Below are positions 26,403 to 40,419 of a DNA stretch of 64,000 nt, in pieces (the first letter of the stretch is position 1; every line of letters starts with the position of its first letter). Position numbers and translations under genes: made by a program. The notes beneath the pieces were generated by a model. It was not told the DNA's origin. It searched no databases and was given only the letters and a program-made list of their open reading frames with translations. The DNA comes from Atrichornis clamosus (Eukaryota > Chordata > Aves > Passeriformes > Menuridae). Location of the stretch: positions 1 to 64,000 of the forward strand of contig WBMZ01003306.1 of the NCBI GenBank assembly GCA_013400975.1. Direction: 5' to 3'.

Positions 26403-28761
26403 TTCTTAACACTAATGACTCCTCACTCTCAGTGCAGAGTAGAAAGTTAAGGGAGATACAATCGCTTTTTGTATCCTTCATACAAATTCCATGCTGCTCA
26501 TGGGCATACAGCAGCTGAGGTGGGCATCCCTGAGTGAAGAAAGCTGTCTCTGCTCTGAGTACAATGATGCATTTCTCTATACAAAGGATTTGAAGCCTGA
26601 AATTTTTCCTGAAATTTTGCCTAATACTTCAGACTGTGACACAAGGAAGGGCCGTCCCTCTGCCATACTGTGCTGGGGGTTCCAGGTTTCCCCTTTTCAT
26701 GCATTATATACTCAAATGACAAACTGCTGGCTGGCATGCTAGTAACCTGGATGGGATAGAAATATAGCACAAGCCAATGCAATTATTTGCATTGTTTGGT
26801 TGCTACGTTTTCTATGTTTCAGCAGTTTGTCAGTAATGTGATTATTCCTATGATTTAGTGGACTTCTGAAACAGTTGCAAGCTGGTGCCCTATGGTGAAA
26901 CTGAACTGGTAACAGAGGAGACCCTGTAGTGGATGTCAACTTGTGTGCTTCATCAGGAACAGAACAGGCAATGATTCCTCATTCTGGAGGGAGAGATTTC
27001 CTTTATTTAAAAAAAAAAAAATCTTAAAAATGTAAGGAGTATGCTCAATCATAAAATTAAGACAAAAGTAGAGCTGAGTGGGTGTACACTGCAGTAGAGG
27101 GAGTAACAATATGTGGAAGCTTGTGCAGAGCATAAAATACAAAGGCACATTATTTCTTAGTTTGGGAATACTTGTATGATCAGAGCTGTGTGATGAAGAG
27201 CTTTAACTTTTGTAGGTGGATGTTTAGCAGAGTGTGTTTGCTGGAATATGTGTCCTTCACGGCAAAAAGCTCTTTTGTGGCTTGTAAGCCCATGTGGCCT
27301 GACAGAGGTAGTTTTGTGTGGATGCTGAGTGATTGCATGCCTTCTGGGTCATTCATGTTAGCATTTTGATTATAGTGATGAGTTACAAGGGATGAGCTGC
27401 AGAGACTGTGATGTTACATTGGAATGTACTAACTCAGATGAAGAAAAAAGACATCTAACTGAAAGGCTTTGAGACAAAGTGATTCACAGCAACAGATGAT
27501 CTTTAAAGCAATCTTTCTGTTCTATGTTCTGGTGGTGTTGTCAGCTGATGTCCTAATCTTGGTGTCCTTCAGAGTTTGCTGTGTTTTACAGCAGCTGTGA
27601 TCACAGGAAGTCTGTATGAAATACTAGGATGGGCTCAGTGATGATAAGGTATGAATCCTTACGAGAGCTCCGTCTCCCCGATAATTCTGTCATGTGTTGG
27701 GAAAATATACTCGATCCTGGAAAACACACAAATGGAAATTGTGAGGGAGAGGGGCATAATCCTGCATGGATGAAAGCACTTTGCATTATAACCAGCTCTG
27801 TTCTGCCACTTCACCACCACCAGGAGACAAAAGACAAGAGTAAGTACTCTGCTGTTAAGCCTGAGTGTTACATCTTGATTCTTTTCTGCCAAAAGCACTT
27901 CAGACTAAGTGCACAGCTATACATTAGGCTTGAGAATCCCACTCAATTTGGAATTTTTACACCTCAGTGCATCTTATATGCTGACTTTGTGTCTGTGCTG
28001 GATGACATAGTCACTTCTCTTTGTTGATCAGTGTACAGAGCTGCATGATCTTCCTCTAAATAACATTAATTCAGTGTTCCTTTAAAAGCAATGACAGGTA
28101 AAACCTCAGACCTATCTTTGGCTTTCAGTGAATTGTATGAAACCTGAAATAAATCTTCTTCCAGTCAGACAGGGCAAACTCACCTTCCTTGAGCTTGATT
28201 TTTAAGCCTTATCTACCCCAGGGATCTTTGTTGCTCATTCCCTGCCCCTTCTATGCATAGAAGTTTCATTGATCTCAACAGGATTTCTGTGCACTAAGCA
28301 CTATCAGGATATATAGCAGAGACCTGTGGTGCAGATAAGAGATGCACAATACTGATTGGAAAGAAAATATGCATCAGAACATTGCCCACCCAGAACATGT
28401 AGTTAGCTTTTTACAAGGAGAGTGGCACAAAGCTGAATTTATATGCAGTGTAATTTATGTTTCATACCATTTTCAAGCTTCATTCATCTATACCTCTGTG
28501 AATGCTCCAGGTCCCCCTCTGATGCCTTCAGGTGTAGGCTCCCTGTTTAAACATTTGCTAAAATGGGTGTCTGTGGCTATGAAGCATAGATGTATATAGT
28601 ACAGTCTGAAATTCTGCATGTAAGAGGAAAGAGGCATTCTCTGTGTGTTTTAGTAGTTATGAGAAGTATTTCCTTTGGGCTGGACTATATTCTGAAGGTA
28701 GTATCAGGTGCTGGATTGACCTGCAGCTACTGTGTACTCTTGCATTATCCCAGTAGTACTG

Positions 28762-28787
28762 GGAATCTTGGAGTGGAATCTTGGAGT
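28762..28787. repeat. 13-bp perfect tandem duplication
   Basis: GGAATCTTGGAGT occurs twice with no spacer (28762-28774 and 28775-28787). It is a likely replication-slippage product. Confidence 0.8.
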
Positions 28788-28811
28788 ATTAGCTATGCCA
28801 CGGTGCATTTA

Positions 28812-28833
28812 GGGAGACATAATAATGTCTCCC
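28812..28833. repeat. Perfect inverted repeat, 9-bp arms, 4-base loop
   Basis: GGGAGACAT and ATGTCTCCC are exact reverse complements around AATA. It lies 24 bases after the 13-bp tandem duplication. No associated gene or terminator-like T-run is present. Confidence 0.75.
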
Positions 28834-30320
28834 ATAGGAAATAAGAAAGCATAAAGAAATAAGAATAGGGCTGTCTAGTTTGCAAACTGGAAAAGAATAA
28901 ATGGCTCTCTGTTATTATTTTAGCCAAATAGTTCCTCTTGTACTCTGCAATGCCTAAATTGTTTTGACCTGATTATTTTCTCTCGGCAGGTCAAATTTAG
29001 GGGAGAAGCCCTACTCCTTCAGTTGTCCTTGTCCATGTACAGAAAAAGTTAATAAAGCAAGGTTAGAGGAGCTGTTAAGGATCTTTTCCTTGTTTTGGTG
29101 TTAGTCTTTCACTCTTCTCTCATATAGACTTTAGCTCTCATTAAGTTTTTTTTTTTTTTAATTTAAATTGTTTTGATCTCATGTTGCCAACAAATCAATC
29201 AGAGGAGCCATCCCTATGAATATAGAACATCCATGGAGGCCGACATTGATTTCTCCCCAGTTGCTTCTTATTATAAAGTTCCCTGGTGTGAGGAAGACGC
29301 TAAATAGAAGCTAATAGACATTACATCTCACATACATTTTCACGTTCTGAAAAATACAGTTTGGGGATTATTTCTTTTTCATTGAGAATTTAGCTTTTCT
29401 TTCTTGAGAAAGGTAAAAGAATATTTCTCCAATTTTTTTTTTTCCAGTGCTGGAGAGTAGAAAGTTGCTCAGGTATTGGGAATTATTATTCACCATGATC
29501 AGCAGAATGTGATTGCCTTGGAATGGTCACTTGCATGGTAGAAATATTTATATTTCCTGCTGTGTTAATTGGTGTTACTAGGAAAGCCTGGAAGACAGGA
29601 ATTTCTCAGCTACCAAGAAGTCTCTTGTTAGCCTGTCTGATTAGTAAATAGTGAAAGACAGCCGCATTATTTGAATAGGATTTTTAGCTTTTCCAGAAAA
29701 AAAAAAACAATTACAGAAACAGTAATAGACCACTTAGAAATCTGCCACTTTTTCTTTTTGATACCAGCCTGTTGTGCAGATATTTGTGAACCGCCATGAC
29801 ATGACTGCCCAGTGTTGTGAGGGGCAGCTACATGAAGATAAGGAAACCCAGAATAAGATAAGTAGACCTGATACTCCTTTGTTGACAGAGAAGGTGAACT
29901 GTTCCTCTAATGTCCTTGTCAAAACATGTCCCAAGTCAAACTTCAAAAAAAACAGCTTACCCCTTTCCCCGAGGAGTGCTCCTGGGTTGGGTGTTCAGCA
30001 TATGGTGATCGTTACCGGGGCTTGTAGGGGTTGAGCATCTCCTTCTACCCCCACAGTTACACTTTCCCATTGCCTCCTCTGACAGCTGGAGCCCAGAGAC
30101 CCCCATCATGACAGAGGAGTCCCAATGGGCACAGCTGTCTCTCCTAGTTCAAATTTTGTGGAAGTAGGAAAAACCCCCTGACCTCCACGGAGCAGAGCTG
30201 TTGACTCACAACCCTTCCCCACCGCAGCTGAAATGCTTGCTGCAACTTCCTCTCCAGCATCTTCTTAATTCAAAGAAGGGTCAGAGTAGGCTTGTGAATA
30301 TGCAGACAGCTCTTACAAAA

Positions 30321-30853
30321 TCACAGAATCAAGAATGGGTCGGCTTGGAAGAGACCACATTGAGTCATCTGGTTCAACCTCCCTGCTCAAGCAGAGCCAT
30401 CCCAGAGCACATGGCACAGAATTTTATCCAGACAGTTCTCGAGTATATCCAGTGAGGAGGACTCCCCAGCCTTTCTGGGCAACCTGTTCCAGTGCACAGT
30501 CATCTGCACAGCAAAGTTCTTCCTCATATTCCAGTGGAACTTCCTGTGCATCAGTTTCTGGCTCTTGCCTCTTATTGTAATGCTTGGCACCACTGAGCAG
30601 AGCCTGGATCCATCCTCTTGGCACTCCACCTTTAGATTCTTGCAGACATTGATAAGGTCCCCTCTCAGTCATCTCTGCTTGAGGCTGAAAAGGTCCAGCT
30701 CCCTCAGCCTTTCCTCATGAGAGAGATGCTCCAGTCCCTTTTTCACTTTTCATCTTTTTCACCCTCCACTGGACCTGCTCCAGGAGCTCCGTGTCTCTCT
30801 TGTACTGAGGAGCCCAGAACTGGACACATGACTTCAGATGGTGCCTCAATCAG
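30321..30853 (-). mobile_element. CR1 LINE fragment, antisense, with decayed ORF2 end
   Basis: On the plus strand it starts TCACAGAATC, the reverse complement of a CR1 tail, and runs through phrases typical of CR1 in reverse (CCAGCCTTTCTGGGCAACCT, TCAGCCTTTCCTCATGAGAG, GGAGCTCCGTGTC). Read on the minus strand, the piece 30387-30629 shows CQEDGSRLCSVVPS, LMHRKFHWNMRKNF and HWNRLPRKAGESSSLDI, which are recognisable as the C-terminal end of the CR1 reverse-transcriptase polyprotein. The frame is broken and the element is 5'-truncated. It is an inactive relic lying antisense to RBMS3. Confidence 0.92.
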
Positions 30854-33800
30854 GTCTCTTCTTTTCTTCTCTCAACTCTTACACTGAAGGTAGTTGGTTG
30901 TGTTGGTTAAAAACCAGAATCAAGCCTGCTGGGTCTAAAAAACTATTCAGAAGTTTAAAGAGGGATTTTTTTGTTTTCTTTTTTTGTCCCACCTTAATGC
31001 TATCAAGTGGCTACTTCCCTAAAGAAGCCAGACTCTTTGTAGGCTGTAGGCTTCTTTTAATCCCTGTATATGGTGTTTTACCATAATTAAGAGAACCTAA
31101 GCATTCTTCAGAGGTCTACAGCTTTGGAATTTAAATTTAAATTGCTTCTAGGAGAAACAAATCAAACTTGCATTGCAGACCTACAAAAAATACATTAATG
31201 TATATTAACCTGAAAATTCTTGGTGGAATAAATTGAGAGATTCAGCAGTGCTTCTTTCAGCAGTGTCATATCCAGAGACATATAAATTCGTTACGATTTT
31301 AAATTGAGTTTCTTTCCGAATTCCAGGCCAGACCATCATTTCTCAGCATACTTAATGAAAGCATCTGCTATGCTGGACTGATGTGATATGCAAGTAGGTG
31401 AATGGCTAAGATAAGTAAGGGACTGAAGACAATAATTGAGCCAGGATGTGGATCTGTAGGTAGAGAAAATGGGGCGATGGTAATTTCTGTCATTATTTTT
31501 GTCTTTCACCCATCCATATGGTGAGGACAGTCTTCATAGACAAATCAAAAACAGAGAGACACTGGAGTCTTAATCAAATTCTTCATAATTAGGTTCTCTT
31601 TTTTGTTTTGCACAACAAAGAAGGCTGAAAGAAATCCTTCTTCCTGAACTCTCGTTCACATTTGTCTACCACTGTGTCAGAAATAAGATGTGTTAAGCTA
31701 AAGGATAAATTATTCTAACAGTAGCATAACACAAACAAAGAAAATAAGGTCCTTATGCATAAGCAGCTTCACTTGATATTTAGGAGAGCTGATACACATA
31801 CACACACTCTCACCAGCACACATGCACAGGTACATTTAATCTGTAAGATCAAAGTTCATTTTCATTTTGGCTTTGGAAAAAGAATTGTGTTTACAGTGGG
31901 GCCACTTGACATAATTCTTCAGCATAAGCTGCTCTTTGCATTGATATAAATCAACGACATGAACTCCTGCCATGTCATCAACAAGCAGCCAATAAATTTT
32001 GCTTTTTTTAATTTGAACCACTAATTTCCACATGTAAAGTAATATTGCCTACTCTCCTAGCTGATTTTATGATTTAACAGTCTTTTTTTTTTCTTTCTAC
32101 ATATTTTTAATGATCAGTATATTAAGTATATTGTTGTCTATACAGTATTGACAGACAAATTAGAAAAGATCAAATCTCACTCCATTTTGGTAAACACTTC
32201 TATGAGTAGCAATTCTAATATTCAGGTTCAAGAGACAGAATTTAGCCACCAGAAGTTGAGTGTAGCAGCTTCCATCTCACTACATCACCTGGTCTCTTCT
32301 CACAGTTAACGGAAGGAAATAGGCATTTTCAGTTCATGTTTCATCATCTCCTGAAATTGGTTATATGTCCCAGGTCACAAGTCTGCTCTTTTGTCTCTTA
32401 ACTGATTATAGAGGAATCTCAGGAGGAGCAGATCACATCTACAGGTCTGTAATATCCATATTGGTTTTAAGGTGAAACAGTTCCTCCAGAAAAGTAGACG
32501 TTCGGTACCATGAGGAGAATCTTGTTTAGCAACCACAGAGCTGATGTTGAAGGGCTTCTTCATTTGAGGTGTGGTTCCACCATTTGCTCCGTGTATGATT
32601 ATTTCCTTGTGCTGCATTTTCCTTGCCTCTGGCATGAGGACATGAACTCTGAGCAGGGTTTTCACCCAATGAGCGTGTACATAAACTTCACAGGAAGCAT
32701 AATACTAGGAGAAAAATATTACAGCTGTCCCTAGTAAAACCTGCTGAGTTTGTTTTATTTAGGCAGACTCCAGCAGAAGCAGATATGTACCATCTCTGTA
32801 GTATTAGGAGTTGCTTAGAAAAAGCATCCTGAGAAGTCTCCTTCATGAATTCTACTTCATAGAAAATGAACTCTGGTTGTACCTACAGTCAGTTTTGGGG
32901 GCTGGTGGTTTAAGTGTGTTTTCTCTTCAACACAGCAAGAGGAAGAGCAGCGTAGGTTTTGCCAGGTCTCTTAAAAAAGTGATTTGGAAAGGTACTAAAC
33001 TTTTCAAAAGCGAGAGGAGAAAGTCTGCGAGAGAGAAAAGTAACTTGTTCAGTGTTAAAGCTAAATACTGAACGCAGTAAAATATAAAAAATTGCATGAA
33101 CTGTGGATGGCACTGCTCAATCTTTTATTATGGACTTAGATGTAATGACTGTCTCTTACAGTTCATTTTGGCAGAAAGATGAGACTCCCCCATCTCCTCC
33201 CTCAGAAAGCCAGTTTGCAAATCAGATAGTCTGGTGTCACAAGTTACGATAAAATATGCGATAACACAGCATGCTTGGTGTGAAGTTGGTGGTTTATCTG
33301 TAATAAACTTTCTTTACTTTGTGCTGTGAACACAAAAACCTTGGACGGAGTTGCAGTGTGCCACTGTGGTAATAGTGATTGATTCACCAGATGCTGTACT
33401 GTAGGTTGTGCCAGTTACCAGTATCAAATCAATAAATACTGGGTTCACCCCACTTACAGAAGGTGAAGTAAAGGAAAATTCAGGGTTATTAAAAAATGTG
33501 CAAGTTTTCTTCATTTAACTAGAAAACCTAAATGGTATTTAGCAGCTTGGCTTAAAATGCAAAAGACGAGCAGATCTCAGCCTCATTTTTGAACAAACTT
33601 CTTTAATGCTAACCTTAAATGTATGGGCTTCAAAGAATTTTGGATCTAGCCTAACCTCATCACTCTCTCACAGTTCTCAAATGCATGCTGCAAGCAGAAA
33701 TAAACACCTGCATAGAATTTCTTGCTGTTAATATCTTTGCAAACTTAGCAGTCATGCTGTAGTGTGGTAAGATGTGTCAATTTAGAAAAGTTAACAAAAA

Positions 33801-36800
33801 AAGATCAAAAAATGTTTATATGGAATATGTGTTATTTTCAATTCATTTATGTGCAAATGTGCTATTCAAAGGCTCTATGTGTTTCTCATTATATCGTCTC
33901 CCTAATTTAGAGTGTGTACTCTGTGTGGCTTGGATATTATCTTGGTATTTTCCAAGGCAGTATGCACACACTGTACCACCACTTCTAGTGATAATTGAAT
34001 AGTCACCTACTGAGTCTTTTCTTATTTCTGTGGTTCTTACCATACAGATGTGACACAAGTAGTAGCAGACTACTGAATCATTCAGAATGTTGATGGTGTC
34101 GGGATATATAGATGTGGGGCTTAAGTGTGTGCAATGAATGTGTATGCTAACTTGACTTTTGTAGTTTCCAGAGGGAATAGCAAACAGTTCTTTGGTCAAC
34201 TTTAATTTTAGAGTTAGTCCCAACCTGCCAAAAATGGAAAAAAATTTTGTTAAAATGTTTCATAACTTTTTTTTAAAATTTCATGTGGTCAGTTAAAACA
34301 CAGATTCAGTGTTTTCATATCCTGAAGCTGTACAGCACAATATGTTGCATTTACATAAAAATGAAATGTTTTGATTGAAAAATGGGAACAACTAAAAGAA
34401 CTACCTTGGGTGAAAATGGTAGGAGAAAGAATTCACAAAGAAAACGTCAACAGCAACAATGCTGAACTCCAGCTACTTTGATCTAATTTCCATTTTGTCA
34501 CTCAAAGCACGAGAAGTGGAAGTCAGGCAAGGGCAGAAGTTGCAGAACTCAGGAAGAGTTGTCTGCCTCTAACAGAAGTGCTGATTTTTTTCCCCCTTTA
34601 AAAATGAGAAGGAAACTTTTAAGTTGAAATAACAAAGAAAACTCAGAACAAGGACAGAAAATTTGAAAACAAACAGAAAACTTGGAACCAGACAAAAGTA
34701 CGGTATTTTATTTTATTTCAAAGTGTTTGTTTTCCTGTCCAAAGGGATGTGATTTCATAGCATTTCTCTCCTGAAATAAAATCACAAAAATTTCCTGCAG
34801 TTTGATCAAACAATGAAACATCAGATATTTCAATGGTCCTGCACATGAGTTTGAACAAACTTTCATTTTGCGTTGTAACACCTTTTTCTTGGTCCATCTT
34901 TCCTGTAAGATGTGCATTCTTTTTCTTTTTCTCTTCTCTTGTGTTGTGCGTATCGAGAATGTAGAAGCATCAGGAAGTCCCTATCGCCGTTCTTCTCCTG
35001 CTGGTCCACCTTTAAAACTCTGTCTGCCAAGTCTCTATCTACTGTAAGAAAACCGACAAGTTATATTATTTGTGCATAAGGAATAGGGCCGAATACTGTC
35101 TCATGTGTCTTTTGTTTCTAGTTTTGTACTTCAGTGGTAAACACTTCGTTCCTTCCTTGTAGGGAAGCTAATGCAGTAGACTACCTCGAGTTCCAGTAAT
35201 TCAAGTGCATAATAATGGTGAGGGTGATGACAGGATGTTCATCCCAGCATGCCATAGTATCATAGGAATAAAATGGTCCATTTATGCATTTAGGGTGAGG
35301 GGTTTTTTGTCGTTGTTTTATCTTCACATAATTCTGTGAGTGTAATTAGGATGGTTGAAACATCCTAATGTTTTTAGTCATTATTTTTGCTTTTGACTTA
35401 CTAAGTTTTGTAATATTCAAGTCAGTCAATTAGGTAGTCAAGAAGTGTAATGGAAAATACAATGTCACCAAATATGGAGTCATTCAGTCCAATAGGGAAC
35501 ACTAGACTGGTAGGGAATTTGATGCAGTGAGACCTGGTATGAAATGCAGTAGAGCAAGGTTGTCAGGATAAATGATCATTTTGTTAATTTGCCGTGTGAT
35601 AGAGTCTTGGAGAGCCCAGAATCTTCAAATATCTCACTCAGGAGAACTGGAGGAGGAAGTCAGCAGACAGCATTGAGACAAATATATCAATTTTTGATTT
35701 TATGCTTTGAGTTTTGTAAAATATATGCATTTACATGGTAATCCAAAAATGGGAATTTTATTGTATCTGGATCTGCATTTATGTTCTGGCTGTGTCCAAA
35801 ATGAAGCATGCACTTTTCAGAGAGGCTGTACTTTGGAAATGAGACCAGTACTGACAAATATCCTTAACTGTATTCTTGATTCCTTGGTTATTCTCAGTCC
35901 TGTGTTTCCATCCTTACTAAACAAGGAGGAAAAAATTAAAATGGCAACTATTGGAGGTGAGGAATGGTGGAACTGTTGTACAAGTTACCTTACATACACT
36001 TTATTTTTGAAATACATGTTGTAAATGAAATGGCAGATGACATTATTTAAATTCATTCTTCTATCAGCAATTTTAGCCAAGTAAAGAAAATATAGTCAGA
36101 ATGGTGCTTGGTGGATTTGCATAACTGCACATCTGAAAGACTTAAGTGGTAATAGCCATTGTTAAATTACTTTGTAATATCATTTTTTCTAATTCAAACT
36201 AAAGTTTCAACAACTACTAATTGAAGAGAATTAACTAGGCATGACTATTAAAAACAAACTCAACGCACTGTCAATTTGGTCTAAAAACTGAAATCGTATG
36301 ATTTTCCTTGTTTAATATTGGTGGCTTCTTGCTTGTCAGCCTTACCTTATGGAGTTTCTCAGGGCAATGGTCTCATGTTCATGTTGTTCATCAGAAGAGC
36401 CACATTAACTCTTATGACAAGATCTGATGAGATCCAACTTTCAGGAAATAATTTTTAGCCACATGTTTTGATGGGATTGGAAACAAAGATTGCATTGTAG
36501 TGATTTTGCAGCAAGATTTTTATTAGCAGACAGAATAAATCCATGGGATTTTCTTGTATGGGCTGAGTGGAAACACTTTGCTTCATGTGATAGTCCTGTA
36601 CATTTGAACATATATTCTATTCAATATGCCTCCTTAGTTTTGAAGAAACTGAGAAGACTGTAGAAAAAAAAGAAGGTAAGTTTAGAGGACTGAGCCATGA
36701 ATGGTGTCACCATGACTGAATAATCTGTCAGACACCTGGCACAGTAAATTGGAACACCCTTTCCTGGGGTGGACCCTATGTCATTTTCCTCTTTTTGTTT

Positions 36801-39800
36801 AATGCAATAATGTAAGAGAGGCAAACACTGAGAATGTTGCTGCTGGTGGGTCACTGAGATCTGTGTCGTGGAAGTCCATTCGTGTAAATGACCACAGTCC
36901 ACTTCAAATGATAGTGTCCAGATAGGGCAGAAACCATAGCAGTTGCATTATGCGTGGAGAGGCCTTACGGACAAAAAAAACCTTCTGCACGTCATGTGCT
37001 AACAAAGATAACAGGTGTTGCATTTGGGAAAGAGAGGACCAAAAGGCAGAAGATTAATAATGGAAAAAACAGCTGGATAAATTTTAAGCTGCTTGAAAGC
37101 ACATTTACAGCGGGATTTTCTTTCTCAAAAATTTTTGATGCAAAATCTGTAGTTTTCTTTCTAACAGGAATTTTCAGTTTCTAACTTGCATGTATTCCGT
37201 AGAATGGTCCATACAGACAGTAGAGAAGAACTGTAGCCATCCCAGCATGTGGCAAAAATTTGTTTTTTGAAAGGTGGATCCCTTCAGAACCTCAGACCCC
37301 AAAGGCAGGAGCTGTGCGAGTGCTCATGAGTGCATGCAAAGGAGGGGAAATCACTCCATGTCCTCTTATGAGCATTATTATTTTAAGAAGATGACTGGCT
37401 AAAGGTAAAGCAGAAGATGGCAAAAGTTTTAGAGCCATGTTGAGATGTGTGCACTGCATGTTTCTAATTAATTATTCTGATCACAATAGCAGAGGTTATG
37501 TGTTTATGAAATATCCCAGCAGACATGGCAATTGAGTTAAACCTATTAACAGTGAATCTTGCAAGAATCCCTGCAGCTTCCCATCACTCAGTATCAGGCA
37601 TTAAGATTGAATATAGGCATCAACATAGAAGATTACAGTCTCTGTAGAACCGACCCCTGAGAATGGAGACAGGCAAGTCATCATCAGGCACAGAATTCTT
37701 CTGCTCAGAATAATTGCCTATTTGCTCTGCATTCAAGCTCCATTCCTTGAGCTTAGAGCTCCTGCACATCCAGTTAGAACTTGCAGAATTAATATCAGGT
37801 TTCCTGTCACCTCACTCATTACTTTTGTCACTGGAATTCAAGGAGAAGAGTCAAAAACATGGTTTTTAGAGGGTATTTCTTAAGGACTTCTGTTTTTTCT
37901 TTTTTGTTTAAATAGAAACCTGTCTGTTAGCGTGTCAGGTTATTTCTTTTGGCTACACTGGAAAGGACATCTGAATAAATTGTGATTTTACAATACAGGT
38001 ATTGTTACTTTCAGATCATTATTGTGTTATCCTCTCTAACCAGAGCCACACCTTAAAAAAAAAAAAAAAAGACTTTAGAATGGGAAAAATAGGTTAAATA
38101 GCAGATTGGACTTGTTCTCTTTAGATTTCTCTTTTAGAAGACTTCTTCTGTTCTGAGTCTTAAAGCATGGGAGCAATCTTTTGAATAGTGTAGCAATACA
38201 AAAATGCATTTAATTTGTTTAATGTAGTGCTGGGAAATCTCAGTATGTCTTTGTAAAGAATGATGGTATACAGACAGCATATTGAGAATCTTTGCTGGAA
38301 AAAAAAATTATGTCTCCCTCCTAGTCGTGAAGGAGTCTGACAAAGGACACAAAAGGCTATTGTCCTTTAAACTTTTAAGTAGTTTTCTTTAGAAAGATGA
38401 CCTGCATTTTCATGCATTTATGAATGCAGTGGTGGGTGGACCTGGAGTGCTGTAAGACCAATAATCATAAGGTCCCGCTGACTTCAACAGATTTATATTG
38501 GTTGAGGAAAACCAAAAAAAGCAGCATAATTCCTCATACAGATAAAATTTGAGTAAATTAGTACAATCCCACGGATACACTCAGAACAATTGTTACTACA
38601 GCCTGCTTTGTGCCAAAGAGTGCAAACGCTGTTCTGTCTTATAAGAATGTAGAAGATAAAATTTTCATTTCTTAATGGTTATCTCTCTAATCTCCCTAAT
38701 CATTAATTAGCTAATAAGTCCTTGCAATACAGTACCAATGGCAACTTACAGTAGTTTGACAGAAAAACATACGTGTTCTTATGCTGAACTCTCTTGTTTT
38801 GTCCTCACTCAACTGTTTTCATGTGGCAGATTTTTTCGAAGGTTAACATACACAAAATAATTATTAATTTCCATCATAATTTTGGAACCTTCTTGGAGAG
38901 AATGTGTGTGAAGAAGTTCAACATGAAAAAGAAAAGTTAAAAATATGGGTTGATTTTGCTTCTCTGCTATCATTGATCTTGACTTTGTAGTTGTTTTAAA
39001 ATATCATTCTGTATGTTATTAAGGTGAGGAAGCTTCAGATAATGCAAAAATCTTCTGGAAAATAGATTTTATATCAGAATTGGAAATAAAATGAAAAATA
39101 ATGAGAAAAGAAATTAGGTTAAAAGGCCAGAAAACCCATTAGAAACTGTATGTTTGTGTATTATCTAGCAAATCAAATGTCAGGGGAAGACATTTGTGAA
39201 ATAATTATCAGTAATTTAAAACAAAAAGGAAGCAAACAACAGAAGCCTTCATTTTTATATTTCAGAGGCTAAATCCAGACTGCTAAATCCATCAGTAAAG
39301 TAATTACATGGCATTATTTTGATTTTAAAAGATGTTGAACAGTCACAACCTGCCTTGCAGTCACACTGTCACAAGCTTTGCTGGGAAACTTCACTATGCA
39401 AACATCATTTTCTGTTTAGAGGTAGAACATCTTTGTTGAAGTGAGGGATTTCGTTTCCCATGTGAAGAAGAGACCACTGAAATTGTGTCCACCAGAGTTG
39501 TCAGAGCCACAGTATGCAAGTTGAACAATGTTGAGAGTAAATGTGGAGTGAGACCGGGGGATAGATGTAGGCCTTGCCAACAGGAAACTTGGCTTTGCAG
39601 AAAGAATATTAATTGTGAAGCAGCATTACAACAGATGCAGGGAAGAAAATGAATGTTCTGTTTTCCCTTCAAGTTTCTCTTGTGCAGTCATTCAGATTTC
39701 TGCATTCTATTCTTGAAGACCTTGGTATCTTGAATTGTCTCTCCGCTTATGCCTTCTGACATAGGGACATAGTAGGAAAATCCTAGAGGTTTATGAAGGT

Positions 39801-40419
39801 AGTTAGATTTGGGATAATCAACTGTACCTTGCTGTTATTGAAATCAGGCTTCAAAACTTCTTGAACGTAAACAGGGACAAGTCTATATTTAATTAAATAA
39901 AATTTTATTAAGTACAGGCTTACTTCTGTCTTTCTTCTCAACAGCGTCATCTTTGACTTCATATGAAGGTGACAGGGACATGAGCACAACCTCTTAGGTG
40001 ACATTGCCCTCTAGGGATATAGACAGAAGTGTGAGCCTGGAGTAGCTAAATATTACAGTGAATAAACAGGTTTGTTTGAAGCTTTAGATAACTGCACTTT
40101 GACTGTTCTGCTCTTCTGTATTCGATAACTTTCCACAGATACCTGATAACACAGATATGTATATGCATATATGCTGTGTACAGGCACAAACATGCATAGA
40201 GAAATGTGTGTGTGTACATCTGTAATTGCACCCAGTCCTGATTATCATTATAAGCTCAGCTGTCATGAGCACTGTAGATCAAGCTGCCTTCTGATAAAGC
40301 ATTTTAGTGAGTTGATGGTGGCATTGCAAACTTGGATCAGTGAAACAGATTTTTCCTGACATAGAGTGAAGTGGGAAATGAGGCTGAGAAAATAGCGCAG
40401 TTGGCAGAACTGTTTGAGA
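30854..40419. other. Intron segment, mostly unique sequence
   Basis: No gene recognised. Minor items are AATTTAAATTTAAATT at about 31129-31144, a CA-rich patch at about 31796-31825, a donor-like AAG|GTAAGT near 36674-36682 and an A16 run at 38055-38070. Open frames at 33843-34223 (minus) and 35707-36024 (plus) match nothing I know. Confidence 0.65.
38055..38070. repeat. A16 homopolymer run
   Basis: Sixteen consecutive A. No preceding processed-pseudogene or SINE body was recognised, so it is treated as a simple repeat. Confidence 0.7.

Larger units (their letters stand above)
26403..30320. other. Intron segment, mostly unique sequence
   Basis: No gene was recognised. There is an A13 run at 27009-27021, a 13-bp perfect tandem duplication at 28762-28787, a perfect hairpin at 28812-28833, and a T run near 29146-29159. 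Open frames at 27629-28027 and elsewhere are unremarkable. Confidence 0.65.

Noticed and set aside
36674..36682. AAG|GTAAGT donor-like sequence
   Set aside because: No acceptor or open exon lies upstream at a plausible distance; the preceding run is purine-rich.
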